Shown: positions 48,363 through 56,685 of the stretch, piece after piece
Position numbering within the stretch: position 1 is the stretch's first letter
How the letters are laid out: every line of letters starts with the position of its first letter
Source: Nocardiopsis sp. NRRL B-16309
GTDB taxonomy: Bacteria; Actinomycetota; Actinomycetes; Streptosporangiales; Streptosporangiaceae
Assembly: GCF_001279585.1 (NCBI RefSeq)
Contig: NZ_LGEC01000076.1
Span: 1-64,000 of the forward strand
Direction of reading: 5' to 3'
Length of the DNA: 64,000 nt
Made by a program: the position numbers and the translations under genes
The notes under the pieces: model-generated
What the model was told of the DNA's origin: nothing
Seen by the model: the letters and a program-made list of their open reading frames with translations, nothing else
Database searches by the model: none

Positions 48363-50030
48363 CTAGTCCAGGTAGTCGCGGAGCACCTGCGAACGCGACG
48401 GGTGACGGAGCTTCGACATCGTCTTGCTCTCGATCTGCCGGATGCGCTCACGGGTGACCCCGTAGACCTTGCCGATCTCGTCTAAAGTCTTCGGCTGACC
48501 GTCGGTGAGACCGAAGCGCATGGACACGACGCCGGCCTCGCGCTCGGACAGGGTGTCCAGCACCGAGTGCAGCTGCTCCTGCAGCAGCGTGAAGCTGACG
48601 GCCTCGCCCGGCTGGATCGCCTCGGAGTCCTCGATGAGGTCACCGAACTCGCTGTCGCCGTCCTCGCCCAGCGGGGTGTGCAGGGAGATCGGCTCGCGGC
48701 CGTACTTCTGCACCTCGACGACCTTCTCCGGGGTCATGTCGAGTTCCTTGGCCAGCTCCTCCGGGGTGGGCTCGCGGCCCAGGTCCTGGAGCATCTGGCG
48801 CTGCACGCGGGCCAGCTTGTTGATGACCTCGACCATGTGCACCGGGATACGGATGGTGCGGGCCTGGTCGGCCATGGCGCGGGTGATCGCCTGCCGGATC
48901 CACCAGGTGGCGTAGGTCGAGAACTTGAAGCCCTTGGTGTAGTCGAACTTCTCGACGGCGCGGATCAGGCCCAGGTTACCCTCCTGGATCAGGTCCAGGA
49001 AGAGCATGCCGCGGCCGGTGTAGCGCTTGGCCAGGGACACGACCAGGCGCAGGTTGGCCTCCAGCAGGTGCTTCTTGGCGCGGCCGCCGTCCTCGGCGAT
49101 CCACTCCAGCTCGTCGCGCAGCTCGAAGGTGAGCAGCTCGGACTCCTCGGCGAGCTTCTCCTCGGCGAACAGGCCGGCCTCGATGCGCTTGGCGAGCTCG
49201 ACCTCCTGCTCGGCGTTGAGGAGCGGAACCTTGCCGATCTGCTTCAGGTAGTCCTTGACCGGGTCCGCGGTGGCGCCGGCCGCGACCACCTGGGCGGCGG
49301 GCGCGTCGTCGTCATCCTCGTACAGGACGAAGGAGTCGTCGTTCTTGTCGGACTTGGCGGGAGCGCCGACGGCCTCCGGCTTGGCCGGCTTGACCGCGTC
49401 CTTGTCGGACGTGTCGCCGGTGTCCTCGACCAGTTCGAGCTCGGCACCGGTGTGCTCGAGGTCGTCGTCCAGGGGCTCCTCGGAGATCTCCCCGGTGGGC
49501 GCCAGTTCGAGGTCCTTCTTGGCCGACTTCTTGGCGGTGGCGGTCTTCTTGGCGGGTGCCTTGGCCGCGGCGGGCTTCTTGGCGGCGGCCTTCTTCGGGG
49601 CCGCCTTCTTCGCGGGTGCCGCCTTCTTGGCCGCCTTCGGGCCCTCGGAGGCCTCGGCGGAGTCGACGACGGCGGTGACCGTCTTGGGCTGCTCCTGCGC
49701 GGCGGCGGCGCGCACGGGCTTGGCCGCCCGCGGGGACGCGGCGTCCGCGGCGGACTTGGTCGAGGTGGACCGCGTGGCCGCGGCCTTGCGCCGCGGAGCC
49801 TTGCGCCGCGAGGAGGCCGACTCGGGAACGAGTACGGTCACGCCCTCCTTGGCGAGGCTGCGGAGCACGGACTGCGCCTGCGACATCGGGATTTCGGCCT
49901 CCTCGAAGGCACGGCGCACGTCCTCGGGCTCAAGAAAGCCCTGGGACCGCCCACGCTCGATCAGCTGCTGAATGACGGGCTCTTGCAGTGACTCGGACTG
50001 CTTCGAGCGAGTCGAACTGGCAGATGACAC
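48363..50030 (-). CDS. hrdB: principal RNA polymerase sigma factor (HrdB/SigA, RpoD family)
   Basis: The product has 555 residues. Region 1.1 spans about 1-80 (EPVIQQLIERGRSQGFLEPE). Then comes an Ala/Lys/Pro-rich repeat tract with many KKAA and AKK units (about 140-190) and an acidic stretch. Conserved parts start at DPVKDYLKQIGKVPLLNAEQ (1.2). Region 2 is EANLRLVVSLAKRYTGRGML-FLDLIQEGNLGLIRAVEKFD-YTKGFKFSTYATWWIRQAIT. Region 3 follows, and region 4 ends with TLDEIGKVYGVTRERIRQIE. It directs housekeeping transcription. GTG 50028-50030 is chosen because GAGAGG lies six bases upstream; an in-frame extension to about 50165 lacks coding bias. Confidence 0.95.
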   Translation of the reverse strand: MSSASSTRSKQSESLQEPVIQQLIERGRSQGFLEPEDVRRAFEEAEIPMSQAQSVLRSLAKEGVTVLVPESASSRRKAPRRKAAATRSTSTKSAADAASPRAAKPVRAAAAQEQPKTVTAVVDSAEASEGPKAAKKAAPAKKAAPKKAAAKKPAAAKAPAKKTATAKKSAKKDLELAPTGEISEEPLDDDLEHTGAELELVEDTGDTSDKDAVKPAKPEAVGAPAKSDKNDDSFVLYEDDDDAPAAQVVAAGATADPVKDYLKQIGKVPLLNAEQEVELAKRIEAGLFAEEKLAEESELLTFELRDELEWIAEDGGRAKKHLLEANLRLVVSLAKRYTGRGMLFLDLIQEGNLGLIRAVEKFDYTKGFKFSTYATWWIRQAITRAMADQARTIRIPVHMVEVINKLARVQRQMLQDLGREPTPEELAKELDMTPEKVVEVQKYGREPISLHTPLGEDGDSEFGDLIEDSEAIQPGEAVSFTLLQEQLHSVLDTLSEREAGVVSMRFGLTDGQPKTLDEIGKVYGVTRERIRQIESKTMSKLRHPSRSQVLRDYLD

Positions 50031-50248
50031 AAACACCTCTCGAACGGACGTGTGGCGAGATTGTCGGACCCGGTGGTCCGCCTGGCCGGGACCGGGCACG
50101 GCACCCTCTCCCACCTGCGGCCTGGGATCGTCCCCACTGGGGCGGGGAAGCCGTTTGTCTACCAAGCGTATGCGCTGGGCTCAGCCCCGCGTCGCGGGGC
50201 GGAACGACTTCTTCACTGTAGGCAAGGCAATGGACTTGTTCGTACGGT

Positions 50249-52414
50249 CTACCGCTCCGACGCGGAATCGATCACCGGTAGCTGAACAGCGAGCAGTGTG
50301 ACGTCGTCGTCCTGCTCATACCCTTCGAGCATGCTCTCAACAAGGTACTCCAGCATGAGCTGTGGATCGCCCACCACCTCCGGCGGTGCCGACGAGGCCA
50401 CTTCGACCAGCTCGTCCAGCCCCGAGGCGACGGACCGTTTACGGTTCTCAACCAGTCCATCGGAGTACAGGGCGACAGTGTTACCGGGTTGGACGAAGAA
50501 TTTGTGGTGGCCTCGTTCCGAGGTGACTCCCAAGGGCGTGTCGGGCTCACTGTCCAGCAGCGAGGGCCTGGCGCCGCCGGCCACGACCAGCGGCGGAAGG
50601 TGGCCCGCGTTGCTCAGGTCGAGCTGGCCCGTGACCGGGTCCAGGACGAAGTAGACGAGCGTGGTGACCTGGTCCATACCCTCGGTGGCCGTGAACATGC
50701 GGTCCAGCCCGGTGAGAACATCGGCCGGTTCGGGCATGGAGTAGGCCAGGGCGCGCAGGGCGTTGCGGATCCGGCTCATCCCGGCGGCCGCGGGGATGCC
50801 CTTGCCCATGACGTCGCCCAGGACGCCCGCCACGCGGCCGTCGGGCAGCGGGAAGGCGTCGTACCAGTCGCCGCCCACCTGGACGTGCTGGGAGCCGGAC
50901 CGGTAGTAGGCGGCCAGGCGCACCCCGCTGACCTGGGGCAGGTCCTCGGGCAGGAGGCTGTGCTGGAGTTCCTCCGCGGTGCTGTGCTCGCGCTCGTAGA
51001 GCGTGGCCCGGCCGATGGCCAGGGCGCACTGGCCGGCCAGGGCCTCCAGGAAGACGCGCTCCTCGTCGGTGGTCTCGCGCGGACTGGCGAAGGCGAAGCG
51101 CAGGGCGCCGATGGGTCGGCCCGCCACCATCATCGGCAGGGCCACCCAGGAGCGCTCGGGCGTGGTGTCCAGGAGTTCGGCGACCTCGGGGGCGTCGTCG
51201 AACAGGGCCGAGAGCTCGGCGGGGCCGGCGGCGATCCGCGGCGCGCGGTCGGCCACGGCTCTGGCCGCGACGTCGGGGTGGTCCAGCGGGAACGTGTGCC
51301 GGGGCAGGTCGTGGGCGTGCTCGGCGGCGATCGTGCGCAGCCGGAGGCGGTCGCGGTCCAGCAGGACGACCGACGTGTGGTCGGCGCCCACGCCGGACCG
51401 GCCGATGTCCGACATGGCGTCGACGACGTGGGCGACGGTGAGGGCCTCGGCGAGGTCGGAGGTGGCCTGCTGTAGGCGGGCGGTCCGCATGGCCGCCTCG
51501 CTGAGCTGGTGGTTGAGGCGCTGGCGGAGTTCGTCGGCCTCGCGCTCGGTGGTGACGTCGACCAGCGTGCCGATCCACTCGGTGGTGCGGACGCCGTCGC
51601 TGACCGGGTTGGCGCGGGCCCGGTAGTGCGTGTAGCCGCCCGAGCGGGTGCGGACGCGGAAGAGGGCGTCGAAGGGCGTGGCGTCCAGGACGGCGTCGCC
51701 CCAGGCGATCTCGACGCGCTCGCGGTCGTCGGGGTGGAGGGCCTGCAGCCAGCCGCGGCCGAGGTAGGACTCCAGGTCCTGGCCGGTGATGGCGCGCCAC
51801 TGCGGCGAGTCCTCGTGGACCTCGCCGGTCGCCCCGGCGGTCCACACGATCTGGTTGCCGGCCTGCAGGAGGGCGCGCAGGCGCTCCTCCTCGCGGCGGG
51901 TGGCACCGCCCTCGTGGTCACGGGCGGCGATGAGGGCGACGTGCACGTCTCCGGTGTCCGGGGAGGTCACCGGGAACCAGGTCAGGTCCCAGACCTCGCC
52001 GTCCGGGGTGCGGTGGCGCTCGCGGACGGAGCGGCCGTGCTCGCGGGCGGCGGCCGGACCGGTGCGCAGCAGGGCGGCGCCGACGGCGGAGGGGGACTTT
52101 CCGGCCAGCTCCTCGGGGCGCCGGCCCAGGCACTGGGAGGGGGCCAGTCCGACGAGGTCGGCGAGCCGCTGGTTGATGGTGCCGAACGCGTCGTCCGGAC
52201 CGATCAGCGCGAACCCGATCGGCGCGTCGGTGAGAAGGGATTTCACCGCGTCGGGAAGTTCCGCCCCGCTGACCCGGGGTGGCGGAATGGACGTCTCGGC
52301 GCTCAACTGCTCGACACCTCCGGGACCCTCGGATTCCCCACCCGTGTTTCGTTGGGGCTGTTGCCTGGACCGTACGCCCGCCGTTGACGGCCCCTGTCCG
52401 CCCGTGGCACTCAT
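50249..52414 (-). CDS. PAS-PAS-GAF-PP2C (SpoIIE/RsbU-type) phosphatase
   Basis: The 721-residue cytoplasmic protein starts with two PAS domains (about 55-160, LTDAPIGFALIGPDDAFGTI, and about 175-290, IVWTAGATGEVHEDSPQWRA with YTHYRARANPVSDG). A short coiled region leads to a GAF domain (about 315-470). The SpoIIE phosphatase follows: LQHSLLPEDLPQVSG, QVGGDWYDAFPLPDGRVAGV, LGDVMGKGIPAAAGMSRIRN, LSNAGHLPPLVV and YEQDDDVTLLAVQ supply the metal-binding Asp residues. Such enzymes dephosphorylate STAS anti-anti-sigma proteins in partner-switching. No STAS or RsbW gene is adjacent. ATG 52412-52414. Confidence 0.92.
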   Translation of the reverse strand: MSATGGQGPSTAGVRSRQQPQRNTGGESEGPGGVEQLSAETSIPPPRVSGAELPDAVKSLLTDAPIGFALIGPDDAFGTINQRLADLVGLAPSQCLGRRPEELAGKSPSAVGAALLRTGPAAAREHGRSVRERHRTPDGEVWDLTWFPVTSPDTGDVHVALIAARDHEGGATRREEERLRALLQAGNQIVWTAGATGEVHEDSPQWRAITGQDLESYLGRGWLQALHPDDRERVEIAWGDAVLDATPFDALFRVRTRSGGYTHYRARANPVSDGVRTTEWIGTLVDVTTEREADELRQRLNHQLSEAAMRTARLQQATSDLAEALTVAHVVDAMSDIGRSGVGADHTSVVLLDRDRLRLRTIAAEHAHDLPRHTFPLDHPDVAARAVADRAPRIAAGPAELSALFDDAPEVAELLDTTPERSWVALPMMVAGRPIGALRFAFASPRETTDEERVFLEALAGQCALAIGRATLYEREHSTAEELQHSLLPEDLPQVSGVRLAAYYRSGSQHVQVGGDWYDAFPLPDGRVAGVLGDVMGKGIPAAAGMSRIRNALRALAYSMPEPADVLTGLDRMFTATEGMDQVTTLVYFVLDPVTGQLDLSNAGHLPPLVVAGGARPSLLDSEPDTPLGVTSERGHHKFFVQPGNTVALYSDGLVENRKRSVASGLDELVEVASSAPPEVVGDPQLMLEYLVESMLEGYEQDDDVTLLAVQLPVIDSASER

Positions 52415-52873
52415 CCGTCCATGGCGCCGATTGCGGTCGGGGGACTCCAGGGCCCTCGGGAGTCACACTCCATGACTCCTCTCGGCCACTGTCACGGCTC
52501 AAGCATAGGACACACCCGCTGCGCGGGGCTGCCGTCGCGGCGGGGGCCGTCCGTGGACGTGGAAGGTAAATGGTAGGCCACGCGGCGGCCGGGGAACAGT
52601 CATGCGGTCGTTCCACGGACACGATTTCTCGTGATTGCGGGCGTTGGTCGACCCTGTTCCGTTTGACCGCTCTCACATGCTTTTGGCCCGCAAGATGTCC
52701 GACTTGCCCTTTTTCTCCTTGTTGACCTGCGGTAACAGTGGGGGTCGAGTAAACGGCATCTCCCCCAGGTTTTATCCACCGCGCGCCGGAAGAGGGGTTG
52801 ACAGTCAGTCCAGAACAAGTGGAATGGGTGAAGGTCTCCGTCCGGCCACCATCACCTAGGGGTGTGAGCACGA
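52415..52873. other. divergent intergenic region, promoter elements only
   Basis: The 459 bases contain no gene with host codon bias. They are less GC-rich between about 52620 and 52860. TTGACA at 52798-52803 is a perfect -35 hexamer pointing rightward, 70 bases before the small dimerisation-domain gene; the matching -10 is weak (GGAATG). Confidence 0.45.
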
Positions 52874-53173
52874 ATGCTCCAGACCTTCCCTGTCCAGGAT
52901 CTGCCGAAGATCTCGGCACGGCTCCACGACGAGTTCAGCGGGCTGCCCCGCCGACGCGTCGAGCGCTGTGTCAGCGACACGTGGAACTGCATCGAGCATC
53001 TGGGGATCACGGTCACCCCGGACCTGGTCGAACGCGTGGCCCGCGAACACCTGGAGGCGTTGGTGAACTCGGTCCCGCCCTCGCACGAGGTGCGTCGGCC
53101 TCCGCGCCGCACGGGCACGCTCATCACCGGACACCGCACGGTGCCCCCGCCCCGGCCCGGCCCGCGCCTCTGA
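52874..53173 (+). CDS. three-helix-bundle dimerisation domain protein
   Basis: The 99-residue protein has ISARLHDEFSGLPRRRVERC, VSDTWNCIEHLGITVTPDLV and ERVAREHLEALVNSVPP, which form three amphipathic helices. These small domains occur widely in actinomycetes (DUF3562-like, three-helix bundle dimerisation). The last 30 residues are Pro/Arg-rich and probably disordered. The function is unknown. ATG 52874 is used. It is followed at 73 bases by the uncharacterised 558-residue gene. Confidence 0.72.
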   Translation: MLQTFPVQDLPKISARLHDEFSGLPRRRVERCVSDTWNCIEHLGITVTPDLVERVAREHLEALVNSVPPSHEVRRPPRRTGTLITGHRTVPPPRPGPRL

Positions 53174-53246
53174 CGCCCGGGGCCGCCCCGACCGCGCCGT
53201 CGTCCACAGGCGGGATCGGCCAAGGCCCCGGCTGTCATACGCTCAG

Positions 53247-54923
53247 GTGGTGCCCTCCCCTACACCGCCCACACCCTCAGGTCCACCACCGGTCCCCGAC
53301 GCGGTCTTCGACGAGATGCTGCGCGCGGCCCGAGCACTCCTGGCCATGCGGCACCCGCTCGACGCCGAACTGGCCTTCAGCGAGATGCTCGGTGCCTGGT
53401 GGGGCGAACGCCTGCCGGGAGTGGACGTCGAGCGGCTGCTCGGGGAGGGGCTCATCACCCACGCCACCGCCTCGGGTCGGCCCGCCGGCCTGGCGGTCCT
53501 GGCCGCGGTGACCGCCCTGGGCACCTCCGCCGAGCAGCGCGAGCTCGCCGAACAGGGGATGATCGCGCTCAAGGAGCAGGGGCTGCAGATGCCCGCCTGG
53601 GCCGACCAGCTCGGCGCGGTCACGCCGGTGGCCGCCTACGTCAACGGCGACCAGTTCGGCGACACCGACGACGTGGTCTGCGTGTTCAGCCGGGACGCCC
53701 CCGACGACGCCGGCGCGGTACCGCCCGAGCACGCGCTGATCCTCGTGGTCGACCACAACGGCGGCGGGGTCCTGCGCGACGCCTGGGTGACGACCAAGGT
53801 CGACCAGCTCCTGGCCCAGTGCCGGGAACGCGCCGAGGCGGACGAGTACGCCCGGTTCGAGCAGCTGGAGCTCACCGAGGCCCGCGCACGGCTGGTCCGG
53901 GCACTGGATCGCACGTCCCGCGTGGTGGCTGGCGCCTCCTCCGACTCCGGCGGCCCCGCCGTCGAACTGGTCGGTCTCACCCCAGCCGACCTCGCGCGCG
54001 GATCCCTGGCCACGCACTTCGCGCTGGCCGCCTCCCGCATCCTGGCGCTGCCCGAGCCGCCCGAGGGCGTGTGCGTCGCGCCCGTCCCCGTCTGGCGGCG
54101 CGACCGCAGAGCGGTGCTCGCCGCACGCTTCCTGGCCTCCGACGAGGCCGCCGAACTGTCCGACTCCTACGCCGCGAGCCGCTGCGTCGACCACATCATC
54201 GCGCACGGCTGCGACGTCGACGGGGGCAGACCCATGCGGATCAGTCCGCGCAAGGTCGAGTCGTTCCTGCTGCACTGGCTGCCCGGGCGGGTGGTGCTCC
54301 TCCAGGAGGAGCAGGAGGCGATGCCGCACGTGCTGGCCGCCTGGATCCGCTGGGCCGGTGCCCGGTCGCGGCTGCCCGAGGTGGCCGTGGGCGCCACCCT
54401 CGACGCGCTGTGGGAGGCCACCTCGGCCTTCACCCGCACCTACCGCGACCCGGCCCGCGCGCTGGGCCTGCGCCAGGAGGCGATCCGCCGCCTGCTGCCG
54501 GACGGCGACTTCTCCGCCCTCGCACGCCGGATGTTCGCCTTCCCCCTCCTGGCCAGCGAACTCGTCCTGTGGGCGCCGGAGGAGTTCGACCCGGCCACCG
54601 CGTGCGGACGCCGGGCGCTGCTGCGGCTGGACCACTACGGCGAGTACGAGGCCGCCACGCCGCACAGCGGCCGCCACTCCACCGGCCGCGACCGGTGGTA
54701 CCGGCCGGTCACCGTCGACGACCCCGAGCGCGAACGGGAACTCGACCGGCACGAACGCCTCGCCGAGCGCCTGTGGACGGGGCGGCCCGCCAACCTGTGG
54801 GCCGCCGCCCGCCGCATGCTGGACCGCGGCGTGGACCGGCCCACCGTCCTCGCCGCCCTGGGCGAGGTCCTCGGCGCCGCCCGCGACGAACCAGACCTGC
54901 GCCGCCGCCTCGACTCCCTCTGA
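53247..54923 (+). CDS. conserved uncharacterised actinobacterial protein (558 residues)
   Basis: I recognise no catalytic motif. The protein is soluble, mostly helical and rich in Ala, Leu, Arg and Glu. The front (about 15-120) reads DEMLRAARALLAMRHPLDAE, MLGAWWGERLPGVDVERLLG. The middle has a beta-like core HALILVVDHNGGGVLRDAWV, and a conserved-looking block is SDSYAASRCVDHIIAHGCDV, then PMRISPRKVESFLLHWLPGR. The end contains WTGRPANLWAAARRMLDRGV. Similar proteins are, to my memory, encoded close to the principal sigma factor in several actinomycetes. The start is GTG 53247 (or 53250), with no RBS, possibly leaderless. Convergent with the tyrosine phosphatase, 21 bases away. Confidence 0.75.
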   Translation: MVPSPTPPTPSGPPPVPDAVFDEMLRAARALLAMRHPLDAELAFSEMLGAWWGERLPGVDVERLLGEGLITHATASGRPAGLAVLAAVTALGTSAEQRELAEQGMIALKEQGLQMPAWADQLGAVTPVAAYVNGDQFGDTDDVVCVFSRDAPDDAGAVPPEHALILVVDHNGGGVLRDAWVTTKVDQLLAQCRERAEADEYARFEQLELTEARARLVRALDRTSRVVAGASSDSGGPAVELVGLTPADLARGSLATHFALAASRILALPEPPEGVCVAPVPVWRRDRRAVLAARFLASDEAAELSDSYAASRCVDHIIAHGCDVDGGRPMRISPRKVESFLLHWLPGRVVLLQEEQEAMPHVLAAWIRWAGARSRLPEVAVGATLDALWEATSAFTRTYRDPARALGLRQEAIRRLLPDGDFSALARRMFAFPLLASELVLWAPEEFDPATACGRRALLRLDHYGEYEAATPHSGRHSTGRDRWYRPVTVDDPERERELDRHERLAERLWTGRPANLWAAARRMLDRGVDRPTVLAALGEVLGAARDEPDLRRRLDSL

Positions 54924-54944
54924 CCCGCCCCGTCACCCGGAGAA

Positions 54945-55724
54945 CTACCGCAGCAGCCGGTCCCGCAGCCGTTCCACCACGCTCTCGGAGACCTTCAGAC
55001 CGTCGGCGACGTACTGGTCGAAGGACCCGAACAGCTCGTCCACGTGGCCGAAGGCCGTCTCCAGGTACTCGGCGCGCACCCGCGTCATCGGTGCGACGTC
55101 GTCCCAGGCCAGGCCGCTGTCCACGGAGAGCCGCCGCATCCACGCGTCGGTGTTGGCCTGGCGCTCGTTGCTGGCCAGGTAGTCGGCCAGGATGTCGGCG
55201 CGGTCCACCCCCAGCAGTCCCAGGACGACCGCGGCGCCCCAACCGGTGCGGTCCTTCCCGGCACTGCAGTGGAAGACGAGGGAGCTGGGACCCGTCGCCA
55301 CGCGCTCGACGAGTTCCCGGTACCCGGCCAGGGCCTCGTCGTCGGCCACCAGTTCCCGGTAGACCGCGTACATGAACCGCTCGGCGGCGCCGTCGGCGAA
55401 CATGGCGCGCGCGGCCTCGGGGTCGGCGAGGGTGTCGGTGAAGTTGGCACCGGCGGCGTCCTGGCCCTGGACCGCGACCACGGCGTACTCGGCGCCGTCC
55501 GGGACGAGGTCGGGGAGCCGTTCCCGTTCGACGGGCGTGCGCAGGTCGACGAGCTGGCGGATGCCCAGGCCGTGGTAGACGGCGAGGTCCTCCGTGCTCA
55601 CCGAGTGCAGGGCGTCGGACCGGTAGAGCAGGCCGTGGCGGACCGTCCGGCCGGAGCCGGATCGGAGACCGCCGAGATCACGGAAGTTGGGGGCGCTGGG
55701 GAGGATGAAACCGTCACTTGTCAC
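54945..55724 (-). CDS. tyrosine-protein phosphatase (PtpB-like, Y_phosphatase3)
   Basis: The 259-residue protein has the signature P-loop VFHCSAGKDRTGWGAAVVLG (CX5R with the KDRTG form), preceded by NFRDLGGLRSGSGRTVRHGL and LYRSDALHSVSTEDL, and IRQLVDLRTPVERE. This is the family of mycobacterial PtpB and related lipid or tyrosine phosphatases. A lid helix ERFMYAVYRELVADDEALAG precedes the loop. It acts in the cytoplasm or is exported without a signal peptide. The start is GTG 55722-55724. The substrate is unknown. Confidence 0.9.
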   Translation of the reverse strand: MTSDGFILPSAPNFRDLGGLRSGSGRTVRHGLLYRSDALHSVSTEDLAVYHGLGIRQLVDLRTPVERERLPDLVPDGAEYAVVAVQGQDAAGANFTDTLADPEAARAMFADGAAERFMYAVYRELVADDEALAGYRELVERVATGPSSLVFHCSAGKDRTGWGAAVVLGLLGVDRADILADYLASNERQANTDAWMRRLSVDSGLAWDDVAPMTRVRAEYLETAFGHVDELFGSFDQYVADGLKVSESVVERLRDRLLR

Positions 55725-55790
55725 GACCGTGACGATACCGACCCGGCCCGGGTCCGAACAGGGCGCGTCCGACCATGGGAGGACCCGTGG

Positions 55791-56522
55791 TCACCCGGCC
55801 TCGCGCATGGCGGTGATCTCCGCGCCCGCCTCCTTGACGTCCTTGGCCGTGTCCACACCGCGCCAGAAGCCGTCGATGCGGTAGGCGGTCAGGCGCCCCT
55901 CCTTGGCCAGGTCGGGGAAGGTGGAGGACTCGTGGTCGCCCTTGGTCGGCAGCAGCGGGGTGATCTCCGGCTCGAACAGGTAGACCCCGGCGTTGATCCA
56001 CACGGGCAGCAGCGGACTCTGCGTGAACCCCTCGATCCGGTCCTGGTCGTCCACGTCCACGATGCCCCAGGTGGTGCGGAACTGGGCGAGCGCCAGGGTC
56101 GCGGCGCCGCCGCGGTCGCGGTGGTGGGCGGTGAACTCGTCCAGCGGGAACCACGTGAGCACGTCGCCGTTGAGTGCGAAGTAGGGCGCGTCCTGGTCGC
56201 GCAGACCGCTGGAGGCGTAGCGCAGGGCTCCGCCCCGGCCCAGCGGTTCGTCCTCCACGAGGAGGGTGATCTCCGGACCGCCCGACCGGGCGTCGAGGTG
56301 CTCGCGCAGGACCTCGGCCTTGTAGCCGCACGACACCACGACCTGCTCGACGCCGTGCTCGGCCAGCCACTCCAGCTGGTAGTCGACGATGGGCCGTCCG
56401 GCCACCTCCACCATCGCCTTGGGGCGGGTGTCGGTGTAGGGCCGCAGCCGGGTGGCCTGTCCTCCGGCGAGGATGAGCGCCTGGGTGACGGGGGACGCGG
56501 ATGATGAGGAGGAAGCGGTCAT
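55791..56522 (-). CDS. sugar-phosphate nucleotidyltransferase
   Basis: The 243-residue single-domain nucleotidyltransferase has ALILAGGQATRLRPYTDTRP, KAMVEVAGRPIVDYQLEWL, the metal-binding FALNGDVLTW and WINAGVYLFEPEIT, then FWRGVDTAKDVKEAG. It charges a sugar-1-phosphate with an NTP (GDP-mannose or dTDP-glucose type). It lacks the C-terminal left-handed helix domain, so it is the short mannose-1-phosphate guanylyltransferase-like type. The ATG at 56520-56522 has TAGGGT seven bases upstream, a possible -10 of a leaderless transcript. Confidence 0.88.
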   Translation of the reverse strand: MTASSSSSASPVTQALILAGGQATRLRPYTDTRPKAMVEVAGRPIVDYQLEWLAEHGVEQVVVSCGYKAEVLREHLDARSGGPEITLLVEDEPLGRGGALRYASSGLRDQDAPYFALNGDVLTWFPLDEFTAHHRDRGGAATLALAQFRTTWGIVDVDDQDRIEGFTQSPLLPVWINAGVYLFEPEITPLLPTKGDHESSTFPDLAKEGRLTAYRIDGFWRGVDTAKDVKEAGAEITAMREAG

Positions 56523-56685
56523 AGTCGGGACCCTAGCAGCCGGTTCGCCGGTCCTCCCAGGGTGCTCGCCCCGCCTGCCCAGGTGGTGTCCGCACACCCC
56601 GCGGCCGTGTCCGAACGCCGTCCGCGGCGGTGGCCGCCCCCTGCGCTCGGCGCCCCGCGAGGGCGTGCGGGGACGCGCTCGGCTG

